A stretch of 64,000 bases of DNA from Bacillus sp. JCM 19058 (lineage in GTDB: Bacteria; Bacillota; Bacilli; Bacillales_H; Bacillaceae_D): the NCBI GenBank assembly GCA_001310555.1, contig BAXO01000009.1, forward strand, positions 19,917-83,916, in the 5' to 3' direction. The notes under the pieces are model-generated. The model saw nothing but the letters and a program-made list of their open reading frames with translations, had not been told where the DNA came from and ran no database searches. Positions 30,440 through 41,641 of the stretch are shown here, piece after piece. Position numbers and translations under genes: made by a program. Numbering within the stretch: position 1 is the stretch's first letter; each line of letters starts with the position of its first letter.

Positions 30440-30874
30440 GTGGGGATGAAAAGTAAATTTAAACGCTTTTTTTGAAATGGAGGATGACGTTCAGGAATAC
30501 GAAGAGTATGTTGACGAGCCTGTAGACAATCAGCAGCCAAGGCAGCCTTCCGGAAGCCAGACGGCCAAACAGTCGCAAAACGTCGTCAGCCTCCAAAGTG
30601 TTCAAAAAGGAGCTAAAGTCATTCTGTTAGAACCCCGCACGTATGAAGAAGCCCAGGAAATCGCTGACCATCTGAAAAATCGTAAGGCTGTCATCATTAA
30701 TTTACAGCGGCTCTCGCGGGATCAGGCAAAGAGAGTAGTCGATTTTTGAGCGGAACAGTGTATGCTATTGGAGGAGATATTCAGAAATTAGGGTCCAATA
30801 TTTTTCTCTGTACCGCAGATAATGTTGATGTTTCGGGAACAATAACAGAAATGATGCAAGGGCAATATGAATAA
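30440..30874 (+). CDS. sepF: Cell division protein SepF (two frameshifts)
   Basis: FtsZ-bundling, membrane-binding division protein. GTG 30440 with AGGAGGAGA upstream opens [16 protein letters not shown], the amphipathic membrane-binding helix. Then an acidic linker and the SepF domain: [81 protein letters not shown]. Breaks: T7 near 30467-30473 (six expected) and T5 near 30742-30746 (six expected), so here a run was shortened. Stop TAA 30872-30874. About 145 residues. Confidence 0.93.
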
Positions 30875-30898
30875 TGTCTCTGTAAGGTGGTGAAAAAA

Positions 30899-31153
30899 AT
30901 GCACACAATCGGGCAATTAATTATAACAGCGATGTCCATCTATTCTTTTTTAATTATTATTTACATTTTAATGTCGTGGTTTCCAGGTTCACGCGATACG
31001 ACCTTCGGGCAATTTCTAGGTTCGATTGTCGAGCCTTACCTCGAACCGTTCAGGCGATTTATTCCACCGCTTGGGATGCTTGATTTATCTCCGCTTGTAG
31101 CGATTATTATTCTTGGTTTGGCGCAAAGCGGTGTTCGGGCGATATTCTTTTAA
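30899..31153 (+). CDS. ylmG: YggT family membrane protein YlmG
   Basis: 84-residue two-helix membrane protein of the YggT/Ycf19 family, linked to division and nucleoid positioning in other organisms. ATG 30899 follows AAGGTGGTG. Motifs ILMSWFPGSRDTTFGQFLGSIVEPYLEPFRRFIPPLG. Intact, between sepF and ylmH as usual. Confidence 0.9.
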   Translation: MHTIGQLIITAMSIYSFLIIIYILMSWFPGSRDTTFGQFLGSIVEPYLEPFRRFIPPLGMLDLSPLVAIIILGLAQSGVRAIFF

Positions 31154-31184
31154 ATAAAAATAATCGTTAAACAATGATGAAAGA

Positions 31185-31968
31185 GTGAAGACCATTAGCA
31201 TATACCAACATTTCCGACCGGAGGAACGAACGTTTGTCGATCAAGTTCTGGAATGGAAGGAAGAGGCGGCTGTAAGGCATCAAGTGCGGCTCACCGACTT
31301 TCTGAATCCGCGTGAAGCAGAGATTATGAAGCTTGTTATCGGTCACGACGATGAGCTAATTTGCTCTTTTTGGGGTGGGGCAGAACAGGCCGAACGGGTT
31401 CGAGCTACCTTGCTCCTTTTTATTTGTCAACAGAGGAAGGCTCGTTTCAGCTAACGCTGTTTTCAATAGAATACGCACGTAAATTTTTTTTCATTAGAAC
31501 ATCGTGATATTCTCGGTGCGCTAATGAATATCGGCTTAAAGCGGGAAAAATTCGGTGACATTGCTATTTCCCCTGACAAGGCCCAACTTATAGTCGCTTC
31601 AGAGATTGCAGACTACGTTCAGTTGAATGTTACGGCAATCGGCAAAGCGCCGGTACGGTTTGAGCCAATCGATTTTTCGAAGTACATAATAACGCCGGAA
31701 CGCTGGGAGGAGGATACTACTACCGTCACCTCCCTTCGGCTGGATACGATCGTTGCCAACCTATACCGAATTTCCAGGGGGAAAGCTGCACCTTTAATCG
31801 AAAATGGTCTTGTGAAGGTGAATTGGAAAGTCATCGTCCAGCCATCTTTTTTTCATTCAGGAAGGTGACCATCTATCCGTTCGTGGGTATGGGAGAAGCA
31901 AAGTTACCGCTGTAACGGGGAAAACGAAAAAGGGAAAGCTGAGAGTTGAATACGCTAAAAGGAAATGA
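31185..31968 (+). CDS. ylmH: YlmH, S4-domain RNA-binding protein (three frameshifts)
   Basis: RNA-binding protein with a C-terminal S4 domain, implicated in rescue of stalled ribosomes in Firmicutes. GTG 31185 follows AAAGAGTGAAG weakly; IYQHFRPEERTFVDQVLEWK matches family starts. N-terminal RRM-like part LTDFLNPREAEIMKLVIG; LMNIGLKREKFGDI; S4 domain SLRLDTIVANLYRISRGKAAPLIENGLVKVNWKVI. Breaks: a C missing near 31415 (TLL-PFYLSTEEGSFQLT), T8 near 31484-31491 (seven expected) and T7 near 31847-31853 (six expected, PSFFIQEGDHLSVRGYGRSK). Stop TGA 31966-31968. Confidence 0.9.
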
Positions 31969-32119
31969 TTTCCGACAAAGAAAAAAAAGGAATTTTTCTA
32001 TCTTTGTCGAATTAACACTACTAACGTGTTCTAAATAAGGCGTTCGCCTGCGCTTTTAGCGAACGAGGCTTAGAGCAAAAAGATTAGTGATTGAAGCTAT
32101 AAAACGGAGGTGGCAATTT

Positions 32120-32621
32120 ATGCCATTAAGTCCATTGGACATTCATAACAAAGAGTTTACGCGTGGGTTTCGCGGTTACGATGAAGATGAAGTTAACGAA
32201 TTTCTCGATCAGATTATTAAGGATTATGAAACGGTCCTACGCGAAAAAAAAGAACCTGTTCGAAAAAGTAAATGAGCTGGACGAAAAGCTAGAGCACTTT
32301 AAAAACATCGAGGAAACCTTGAATAAATCGATTCTTGTGGCTCAAGAATCAGCTGAGGAAGTGCGGCGAAATGCGCAAAAGGAAGCTCAGCTCATCGTGA
32401 AAGAGGCCGAAAAGAATGCCGATCGGATCATTAACGATGCTCTGACAAAATCACGAAAAGTAATGGTAGAAATGGAAGAGCTGAAAAAGCAAGCCTCCGT
32501 TTATAAAATGCGTTTTAAAATGCTCATTGAAGCTCAGCTGGAAATGCTGCAAACGGACGATTGGGATCAATTTACGGAGGAAGAAGAGGAAGAGGACGTC
32601 ATGTATGAAGAGCGAGCATAG
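32120..32621 (+). CDS. divIVA: Division-site selection protein DivIVA (one frameshift)
   Basis: Coiled-coil protein that senses negative membrane curvature and recruits MinJ/MinCD and, in sporulation, RacA. ATG 32120 with CGGAGGTGG upstream; the frame upstream (MIEAIKRRWQF) is ignored. Lipid-binding domain MPLSPLDIHNKEFTRGFRGYDEDEVNEFLDQIIKDYE; A8 at 32244-32251 is one A too long, after which NLFEKVNELDEKLEHFKNIEETLNKSI and a long coiled coil follow, with an acidic tail. About 167 residues. Confidence 0.95.
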
Positions 32622-32686
32622 GCTTTAGCTTACTTGCAAATGCTGACAAGGACAGGCAGGCGTATAATCGCTGCTGCTAAACAGGC

Positions 32687-32715
32687 TTGCAACAGGGCTG
32701 TCGCTCGCTTATAAT
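32687..32715 (+). promoter_or_regulatory. Sigma-A promoter of ileS
   Basis: TTGCAA, 17 bases, TATAAT immediately upstream of the T-box leader. Five of six and six of six consensus bases with ideal spacing; the best housekeeping promoter in the window. Confidence 0.85.
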
Positions 32716-32734
32716 AATAAAATCAACTGGATCA

Positions 32735-32986
32735 CTTAAGATGTTAACCGGGAAAGTACAAAATGTGAACTGTGACAAGCGAGTCAGGGATGGTGGGAGC
32801 CTGAACATAGCTCATTTTGGAAAATCACCCGTTAGTCTTGCACCGAAATATAAAGCATTATAAAGTAGGCTGCAACGATTCATTCGCGTTACGAATGGTA
32901 GAGTGGAAAGGGATTCGACCTTTTCATTAGGGTGGTACCACGGGTAAGTCTTCTCGTCCCTATTTTGGGATGGAAGGCTTTTTTTT
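32735..32986 (+). promoter_or_regulatory. T-box leader (isoleucine) of ileS
   Basis: T-box riboswitch that reads uncharged tRNA-Ile. AGGGTGGTACCACGG at 32929-32943 is the antiterminator T-box. Stem I features AGTCAGGGATGGTGGGAGCC near 32785-32805 (AG bulge and GNUG loop). The specifier is probably ATC at 32824-32826, in GGAAAATCACCC, which codes Ile. The terminator AAGTCTTCTCGTCCC / GGGATGGAAGGCTT plus T8 ends at 32986, about 65 bases before ileS. Confidence 0.93.
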
Positions 32987-33051
32987 GTGAAATAATTTAT
33001 TGCTTTAGCGTCTTTGTTAGCAAGGAGGCTAAAAAGCTAGGAGGTTAAACG

Positions 33052-35815
33052 ATGGATTACAAAGAAACCTTACTCATGCCGAAAACGGCGTTCCCGATGA
33101 GAGGAAATTTACCGAATCGTGAACCGGAACGTCAAAGTAAATGGGCAGAGGAGTCCATTTATGAGCAAGTTCAAAAGCGAACAGAAGGACGTCCCTTATT
33201 TGTCCTTCACGACGGGCCGCCATACGCAAATGGTGATATTCATATCGGCCATGCCTTAAACAAGGTGCTGAAGGATTTTATCGTTCGTTACAAGTCGATG
33301 AGCGGGTTCCACGCCCCTTACGTCCCTGGCTGGGATACGCACGGGCTGCCGATTGAAACTGCCTTAACGAAAAGCGGCAAAGTGAAAAGAAAGTCAATGA
33401 GTGTTGCCGAATTCAGAAGGCTTTGTGAAGAATATGCGTTAAAGCAAATCGCTCGTCAGCGCGAGCAATTTATGCGTCTCGGTGTTCGTGGCGACTGGTG
33501 GAAGCCTTACATTACGCTTGATAAAGAATACGAGGCCCAACAAATTAAGGTTTTTGGTGAAATGGCTCGCAAAGGCTTGATTTACAAAGGGAAGAAACCG
33601 GTGTATTGGTCGCCGTCTTCTGAATCGGCTTTGGCTGAAGCGGAGATTGAGTATTACGATAAGCGTTCGCCATCGATCTATGTCGCATTTGAAGTTAAGG
33701 ATGGCAAGGGCGTACTCAATGGCGATGAGAAAATAGTCATTTGGACAACGACTCCTTGGACATTGCCTGCGAATTTAGGAATTTCCGTTCATCCTGAGCT
33801 CGATTACAACGTCGTTCAAATCGAGACGAACAAATACGTTGTCGCCGCAGGTTTGTTGGATACGCTAGCCAAGGAATTGGACTGGGACGAGCCGAAAGTG
33901 CTGAAAACGTTCAAAGGAGCGGAGCTAGAATATGCTGTCGCTAAGCACCCGTTTTATGAGCGTGATTCATTGGTCATATGCGGTGAACATGTCACTTTGG
34001 ATGCTGGAACAGGCTGTGTTCATACAGCTCCTGGGCACGGGGAAGAGGACTATTTAATCGGCCAGCACTATCAGCTTGATGTACTGTGTCCAGTTGATGA
34101 TAAAGGCTATATGACGGCAGAGGCTCCTGGCTTCGAAGGACTCTTTTATGACGAAGCCAATAAGCCAATTACTGAAAAACTGGCTGAACTTGGTGCGCTG
34201 TTGAAGCTACAATTCATTACCCACTCCTATGCTCATGACTGGAGGACGAAAAAGCCAGTCATTTACCGAGCAACAGCGCAATGGTTTGCTTCGATTGACG
34301 GCATTCGCGGCGAGCTGCTTGAGGCGATTAAGGAAACAACGTGGATGCCGGCATGGGGAGAGACTCGGATTCATAATATGGTCAAGGATCGCGGAGACTG
34401 GTGCATTTCAAGGCAACGCGTCTGGGGTGTACCGATTCCGGTCTTTTACGGTGAGGATCAAGAGCCGATTATTACCGAAGAAACGATTTCCCATGTATCT
34501 GAGCTATTTAGAAAGTACGGCTCTAACATTTGGTTCGAGAGAGAGGCGAAAGACCTGCTTCCAGATGGCTTCGTTTCTGAACATAGTCCGAACGGAGAGT
34601 TTACGAAAGAGCTTGACATCATGGATGTTTGGTTTGACTCCGGCTCCTCCCATCAAGCGGTGCTTTCAGAGCGGCAGGAGCTGCAGCGTCCGGCAGACTT
34701 ATACCTTGAAGGGTCGGATCAATATCGCGGCTGGTTTAACTCATCGCTGTCAACCGCGGTGGCGATTAGCGGCGAGGCACCTTACAAAGGAGTGTTGAGC
34801 CATGGCTTTACGATGGACGGTGAAGGGAAAAAAATGAGTAAGTCGATTGGCAATGTCATCGTTCCGAATGATGTCATGAAGCAGCTCGGTGCCGACATTC
34901 TTCGGTTGTGGGTTGCCTCCGTCGATTACCAGGCCGATCATCGTGTTTCCGATAAAATTTTAAAGCAAGTATCAGAGGTGTATCGGAAAATCAGGAATAC
35001 GTTCCGTTTTTTTGCTCGGAAACTTGCACGATTTCGATCCAGCGGTTCACCGTGTTTCTGAAGTGGAGCTCGAAGGGGTTCATGCCTTTCTCATTGTCAA
35101 GCTTCATCGGCTGATCGATAAGGTGAAGGCCGCCTACGAAGACTATCAGTTTTCGACCGTTTATAACCTTATTCACAATTTTTGTACAATCGAGCTGAGC
35201 TCGTTTTACATGGATATTTCTAAGGATACGCTATATATTGAGCATGCCGACCACCCAGAGAGACGGGCATTCCAAACCGTCATGCACGAAATGCTCGTCT
35301 CGTTGACGAAGCTGCTGTCGCCAATACTTCCTCACACGGCAGATGAGGTATGGGAGCATATTCCTGGGGTAAATGAGGAAAGCGTTCAATTGACAGATAT
35401 GCCGGAGAGCAAAACATTGTCCGGAACCGATGAGCTAGAGCAAACGTGGACACGTTTGATGGAAATCCGGGATGACGTGCTTAAAGCGCTTGAGGAAGCA
35501 AGAAACGAGAAGAAAATTGGCAAATCGCTGACGGCGGCCTTAACGCTTTTTGCAGACGAGGACGTACTGAGCTTGCTGCAAACGACTCCAAGCTTGGAGA
35601 AGCTCTTTATTGTTTCCAAGGTTGAGATTGGCGGAACGCTAAAAGAAGCGCCAGAGGATGCAGTAGCCTTTGGAAGCTTAGCTGTGCTCGTTACAAAAGC
35701 GGAAGGAAAAACGTGCGCCCGTTCTTGGGTTGTATCTCCGGATGTCGGTAAGGATCCAGAATATCCAGATTTAACACCGTATAACGCTGAGATCGTCAGA
35801 AAATATTACACATAA
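33052..35815 (+). CDS. ileS: Isoleucyl-tRNA synthetase (one frameshift)
   Basis: Class I synthetase charging tRNA-Ile. [29 protein letters not shown] motif in [15 protein letters not shown]; editing domain [12 protein letters not shown] and [33 protein letters not shown] in [12 protein letters not shown]. The frame breaks at T7 near 35007-35013 (six expected), continuing [18 protein letters not shown]-terminus: the usual zinc-binding end (CxxCW ... CxRC) is degenerate, reading CARSW ... [10 protein letters not shown], with one cysteine left of four. About 921 residues. Confidence 0.95.
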
Positions 35816-35822
35816 TCGGAAG

Positions 35823-35864
35823 AAGAATGCCGGAAGCTCACGGAGCTAAGGCATTCTTTTTTTT
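35823..35864 (+). terminator. Intrinsic terminator after ileS
   Basis: AAGAATGCC (35823-35831) pairs with GGCATTCTT (35850-35858), followed by a T run to 35864. Confidence 0.85.
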
Positions 35865-36190
35865 GGAAAATTTTACACCAATAGCGGTAAAAATCACCCG
35901 TCGCGTTTTCGCTTGAATCTCAGCCCAAGAAAGTCGCTAGCTGTAACGAACGCTGTTATGAGTCTCCGTCCTGCGGAAAAGAACAAGGATTAAAGGGAGT
36001 CACGTTTTCCCTGAAGCTGCATCGCGAAGGATACGCCCAGTTTGAAATTAATTGGTGCTCATGAAGGATTTCGTCTGGTGCCGTTTGTTTTTTTACGGGA
36101 TTATTTTGCAGATTAAAGGCGATTCGATCTGGTGACATTATAACTGAGCATGCTTAAAGGGCGAATATGCGAGAAAAGGGGTGAATATCC
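35865..36190 (+). other. ileS-ylyA intergenic region
   Basis: About 325 bases with no gene, hairpin terminator or promoter that I can support apart from the ylyA ribosome binding site (AAGGGGTGA) at its end. Confidence 0.4.
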
Positions 36191-36838
36191 GTGTTACGAG
36201 AATATGAAAGGCTTAAAGAAGCTTTGCTGCAAAGAAAGGGCGAGCTTGAGCAGCACCTACATGAGCAGCAGGAGCATCACCATAGTGAGTCGGCTTCGAC
36301 TGGGGAGCTTTCGCAATATGACAACCATCCTGCTGACAGCGCGACTGAATTGTACGAGCGTGAAAAAGACTTTGCTCTTGAGGGGCAAGCTAGAAACGAA
36401 TATCAAGAAGTCACTGCGGCCTTGCAAAGGCTGGACGATGGATCGTACGGGATTTGCGAACAAACAGGTGAAAGAATTCCGTTGGAACGCTTGGAAGCTA
36501 ATCCGACAGCAAGGACGACGGTGAGCGCAAGCACTGAACATCTCGAGGAATACCTCCCGGTAGAAGAAGAGGTGCTCGGTTCATTTGGGCGCTATTCATT
36601 TGATGATGACGATACGGAAACGGAATTTGACGCGGAGGATTCCTATCAGGCAGTCGCGCGCTTTAACGAAAACTCGATGGTGTATGAGGGTGCTTCGCTT
36701 GATGAAGATGATGAGCAAATCGGCTTTGTCGAAAAAATAGAAGGTTTTGCTTCAACGGGAATTGAAGGCTATACCGGGGACGAGAACGTCGAGATTCAAC
36801 GGAATGTTCATTACGACGATTATATCGATGGAAAGTAG
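36191..36838 (+). CDS. ylyA: DksA/TraR-family protein YlyA/YteA-like
   Basis: 215 residues, intact. N-terminal coiled coil rich in Leu, Glu and His (REYERLKEALLQRKGELE), then the DksA-like segment SQYDNHPADSATELYEREKDFAL and DDGSYGICEQTGERIPLERLEANPTA, and a long acidic C-terminus. The zinc-finger CxxC is reduced to a single cysteine (CEQT), as in YteA-type members. GTG 36191 follows AAGGGGTGA. Position between ileS and lspA matches ylyA of B. subtilis, reported to act on sigma-G RNA polymerase; the protein is longer than I recall for that one, so the symbol rests on synteny. Confidence 0.75.
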   Translation: MLREYERLKEALLQRKGELEQHLHEQQEHHHSESASTGELSQYDNHPADSATELYEREKDFALEGQARNEYQEVTAALQRLDDGSYGICEQTGERIPLERLEANPTARTTVSASTEHLEEYLPVEEEVLGSFGRYSFDDDDTETEFDAEDSYQAVARFNENSMVYEGASLDEDDEQIGFVEKIEGFASTGIEGYTGDENVEIQRNVHYDDYIDGK

Positions 36839-36910
36839 GGGGACAAACCCCCTCTTTTTGTGCTACAATGCTTATGGTGGCAAGAAGCGGAAAGAACGGG
36901 GGCTTACGCA

Positions 36911-37411
36911 TTGAGATACTATTTAATTGCTTTACTCGTTATCATTATTGACCAAGTAACAAAATGGCTTGTTGTGACAAGAATGGAGCTGCGGGAAAGT
37001 ATCCCGCTTATCGAAAATTTGCTATATTTCACATCACATCGTAACAAGGGAGCTGCTTTCGGTATTTTACAAGGCCAGATGTGGTTTTTCTATATTGTTA
37101 CATCGATTGTCATTGTCGGAATTATTTATTACATACAAAAAGAAAAAAACAAGAGTCGCTTGCTCGGGACTTCGCTTGGTTTCATACTAGGAGGAGCCAT
37201 TGGCAATTTTATCGATCGTCTATTTCGTGGAGAAGTGGTCGATTTTGTCGATACGTTTATTTTTGGATACAATTTTCCGATTTTTAATGTTGCCGATTCT
37301 GCATTATGCGTTGGCGTCGCCTTGCTTTTTATCAAAATAGTCACGGATGAACGGAAGGCGAAAAAGGGAGAGGCTAATGGAATCATTTCAATGGACAGTG
37401 GATACAGGTGA
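36911..37411 (+). CDS. lspA: Lipoprotein signal peptidase LspA
   Basis: Membrane aspartic protease that cleaves prolipoproteins at the lipobox; intact, 166 residues. TTG 36911 opens [27 protein letters not shown] upstream at good spacing. Family motifs [36 protein letters not shown] and [15 protein letters not shown] carry the two catalytic aspartates. Four membrane segments. The end overlaps the ylyB start by 35 bases. Confidence 0.93.
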   Translation: MRYYLIALLVIIIDQVTKWLVVTRMELRESIPLIENLLYFTSHRNKGAAFGILQGQMWFFYIVTSIVIVGIIYYIQKEKNKSRLLGTSLGFILGGAIGNFIDRLFRGEVVDFVDTFIFGYNFPIFNVADSALCVGVALLFIKIVTDERKAKKGEANGIISMDSGYR

Positions 37412-38290
37412 AGGGCAGCAGCGCATCGATAAAGTCGTCAGTGAACGAAGCGAACAGCTGTCGAGAACTCAGGCGCAGTATTTAATTAAGGAAGGTGCCG
37501 TCAAGGTAAACGAGCAGGCTGTTAAAAGTAATTATAAAGTACAAATAGGTGATGTCATATCCGTTGAGATATCGGAGCCTGAGTCGCTCGAAATTGAACC
37601 AGAGAACATACCGCTCGATATCGTATATGAAGATGAAGACGTTATCGTCGTCAATAAGCCAAGCGGGATGGTCGTTCATCCCGCTCCCGGTCATCACTCC
37701 GGTACGCTAGTCAATGCTTTGTTGTATCATTGTAACGATTTGTCTGGCATTAATGGCGTTAAGCGACCTGGAATCGTTCACAGGATTGATAAGGATACAT
37801 CAGCCTTTTAATGGTCGCTAAGCACGATCAAGCGCATCGTTCGCTCGTGGAGCAATTGCAAGCTAAAACGACGAAAAGGCATTACTTGGCTATTGCCCAC
37901 GGGGTTATTAACCATAAGCTAGGCACGATTGATGCTCCGATCGGGCGAGATCGAAACGATCGGCAAAGCATGACCGTAACTGATAATAACAGTCGGGAGG
38001 CTGTGACTCATTTCAAGGTACTCGAAACCTTTTCCGATTTCACGTACGTGCAATGCGAGCTGGAGACAGGACGGACTCACCAAATTCGCGTCCATATGAA
38101 GTACATTGGCTATCCGATTGCCGGTGATCCAAAATACGGACCGAAAAAAACGCTGCAGCTCTCAGGTCAGGCACTTCATGCTGCAGTACTGGGCTTCAGG
38201 CATCCACGTACAGAAGAGGAATTATGCTTTGAGGCAGATTTGCCGAACGATTTTAAGCAAGTCTTGAAGCAATTACGAAATAATGGTTGA
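37377..38290 (+). CDS. ylyB: RluD-family rRNA pseudouridine synthase YlyB (one frameshift)
   Basis: Pseudouridine synthase, RluD class. N-terminal S4 domain ([30 protein letters not shown]), then [27 protein letters not shown] and the catalytic motif [18 protein letters not shown] (Asp). A G is missing near 37806, so the raw frame stops at DTSAF. C-terminal [28 protein letters not shown] 37377 with AGGGAGAGG upstream. Its last codons contain the -35 of the pyr promoter. Confidence 0.92.
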
Positions 38291-38315
38291 CACAGTTTGC
38301 GAATTTTGTCATACT
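38287..38315 (+). promoter_or_regulatory. Sigma-A promoter of the pyr operon
   Basis: TTGACA (38287-38292), 17 bases, CATACT (38310-38315), overlapping the end of ylyB and directly before the first PyrR leader. Confidence 0.8.
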
Positions 38316-38343
38316 AATAAAAATGAATCAGTCCTTTAACTAT

Positions 38344-38458
38344 AGTCCTGTGAGGCTAAGAAGGAAAGCGAACGGTCGTGTTCTGCCTTTTGGCGGTTAA
38401 GACCGTGGATAGGTTTGCACGCAACCCTCTTGCCCGATTAGGCGAGGGGTTTTTTTTG
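38344..38458 (+). promoter_or_regulatory. PyrR attenuator 1 (pyrR leader)
   Basis: AGTCCTGTGAGGCT at 38344-38357 is the conserved PyrR-binding loop. The terminator CCCTCTTGCC / GGCGAGGGG with T8 lies at 38424-38458. UMP- or UTP-bound PyrR would stabilise the anti-antiterminator and end transcription here. Confidence 0.88.
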
Positions 38459-38490
38459 TGCGGAAAAAAAAGGTGTGAGTATCGATTTAA

Positions 38491-39051
<561 letters not shown>

Positions 39052-39090
39052 ACGAAAGAATTTATTTGATCGAATTACACCTTTTAATTC

Positions 39091-39190
39091 AGTCCAGTGA
39101 GGCTGACAAGCGTGTCTCTTCTCCAGAAAATATGGCTCTGGTTTAGAATGACCCTCGCTATTAGGAAAAAAAGGTTGTGAGCATCTAGAA
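39091..39190 (+). promoter_or_regulatory. PyrR-binding leader before pyrP, terminator half apparently missing
   Basis: AGTCCAGTGAGGCT at 39091-39104 is a good PyrR-binding loop. Downstream one expects CCCTCGCC...GGCGAGGG plus T run. Instead ACCCTCGCTATTAGG runs straight into AAAAAAAGGTTGTGAG. Leader 1 reads GATTAGG, 21 further bases, then AAAAAAAAGGTGTGAG, so leader 2 looks like the same arrangement with the terminator 3' arm and T tract deleted between two GG dinucleotides. It probably cannot terminate. Confidence 0.6.
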
Positions 39191-39218
39191 AAAGAAACAG
39201 CCGGAGGAGAGAAAAATA

Positions 39219-40517
39219 ATGGCTAGTCAACAACAAGATATTGGAGTTAGGGAAATACCACGTTTGGATAAATGGCTCATGCTTAGCCTTCAGCACATAT
39301 GCGCAATGTTCGGAGCGACCGTACTCGTCCCGTTTATTGTCGAGCTAAGTCCAGCTGTTGCCCTTTTATCGAGCGGCTTAGGTACGCTCGCTTATCTACT
39401 AATTACAAAGGGGCAAATTCCTGCTTACCTCGGCTCATCCTTTGCTTTCATCGCGCCGATTATCGGAGCGATGAGCATGGAAGGACCGGAGGGCGCGATG
39501 GTCGGAAGCTTCTTTGCCGGTGTTGTGTATGGTCTTGTCGCACTTCTGATTAAGACGAGCGGTGTGAAATGGCTCATAAATATTTTACCGCCAATTGTCG
39601 TTGGTCCGGTTATTATGGTTATTGGACTCGGACTTGCAGGAACGGCGATTGATAATGCGATGTACCTTCCAGGTATTGAGGAAAAGATTTATAGCTCCGC
39701 TCACTTTTCTGTCGCCTTGGTCACATTAGCGATTACCATTATTGTGGCGATGTTCTTTAAAGGATTTTTCGGTCTCGTGCCGATTATGTTTGGAATTGTC
39801 GGTGGTTACAGCTTTGCGGCAGTGCGTGGGCTTGTCGATTTCCAGCCGGTACTAGATGCGAAATGGATTCAGGCACCGGACGTACTTGTGCCGTTTGTAA
39901 CTTATACACCGCCGTTCTCGCTCGAAATAATTGCCATCATGGTGCCGATCGCCGTCGTTACTCTTTCAGAGCACATCGGACACCAAATGGTGCTAAGTAA
40001 AGTAGTCGGCAGAAACTTTATCGAAAAGCCAGGCTTGCATCGCTCCATCCTTGGCGATGGAGTAGCAACGATGATCGCTTCCTTTCTTGGCGGACCACCT
40101 AACACAACCTACGGTGAAAATATTGGTGTGCTCGCGATAACGCGCGTATTTAGCGTATTTGTCATCGGCGGTGCCGCTATGCTGGCGATATTGCTTTCCT
40201 TTGTTGGAAAGTTTGCCGCTTTAATTTCGACGATTCCAACGGCCGTGATGGGCGGTGTTTCGATTTTGCTATTTGGAATCATCGCTTCATCAGGAATGCG
40301 GATGCTCATTGATAATGAAGTACAAATTGGCGAAAAGCGAAACTTGCTAATCGCTTCGGTTATTCTAGTCATCGGAATTGGCGGCGCCTTTATCCAAATA
40401 TCCGAAACGGTTCAAATTGCTGGAATGGGGCTGGCTACCATTATTGGTATTATCCTGCACTTAGTGTTGCCTGGCAAAGAGCACAGCTTCGGGAAAAAAA
40501 TCGATGTTTGCGAATGA
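39219..40517 (+). CDS. pyrP: Uracil permease PyrP
   Basis: NCS2-family uracil:proton symporter, about 14 membrane segments; 432 residues, intact apart from a doubtful tail. WLMLSLQHICAMFGATVLVP, AYLLITKGQIPAYLGSSFAF, LPPIVVGPVIMVIGLGLAG, TLSEHIGHQMVLSKVVG, GGPPNTTYGENIGVLAITRVFS, GGVSILLFGIIASSGMRMLID. The last residues KKIDVCE follow an A7 run; with six A it would read KKSMFANE and stop 3 bases later, so the exact C-terminus is uncertain. CCGGAGGAG upstream of ATG 39219. Confidence 0.95.
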   Translation: MASQQQDIGVREIPRLDKWLMLSLQHICAMFGATVLVPFIVELSPAVALLSSGLGTLAYLLITKGQIPAYLGSSFAFIAPIIGAMSMEGPEGAMVGSFFAGVVYGLVALLIKTSGVKWLINILPPIVVGPVIMVIGLGLAGTAIDNAMYLPGIEEKIYSSAHFSVALVTLAITIIVAMFFKGFFGLVPIMFGIVGGYSFAAVRGLVDFQPVLDAKWIQAPDVLVPFVTYTPPFSLEIIAIMVPIAVVTLSEHIGHQMVLSKVVGRNFIEKPGLHRSILGDGVATMIASFLGGPPNTTYGENIGVLAITRVFSVFVIGGAAMLAILLSFVGKFAALISTIPTAVMGGVSILLFGIIASSGMRMLIDNEVQIGEKRNLLIASVILVIGIGGAFIQISETVQIAGMGLATIIGIILHLVLPGKEHSFGKKIDVCE

Positions 40518-40546
40518 ATAAAATAACGTTTGTTCCCTTTAATGAA

Positions 40547-40645
40547 GGACGAGAGACTTCCAAGGGGCACTAGAAGTCATGAAGTCAGTCGTTGTCGATC
40601 TTCGTTTCTTCCCTGCGCCTGAGTCGTTCTCAGGGCGCTTTTTTT
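40547..40645 (+). promoter_or_regulatory. PyrR attenuator 3 (pyrP-pyrB leader)
   Basis: GGACGAGAGACTTCC at 40547-40561 is a weaker match to the PyrR loop. The terminator GCGCCTGAG / CTCAGGGCGC with T7 lies at 40615-40645, just before the pyrB ribosome binding site. Third attenuator, as in B. subtilis. Confidence 0.75.
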
Positions 40646-40689
40646 CATCCAAAATTCCACGGATAGCGAAAAAAAAGGAGGAGTTTAAC

Positions 40690-41610
<921 letters not shown>

Positions 41611-41641
41611 ATAAAAGAAAGCGAAGGAGAGGATGGTTGAA

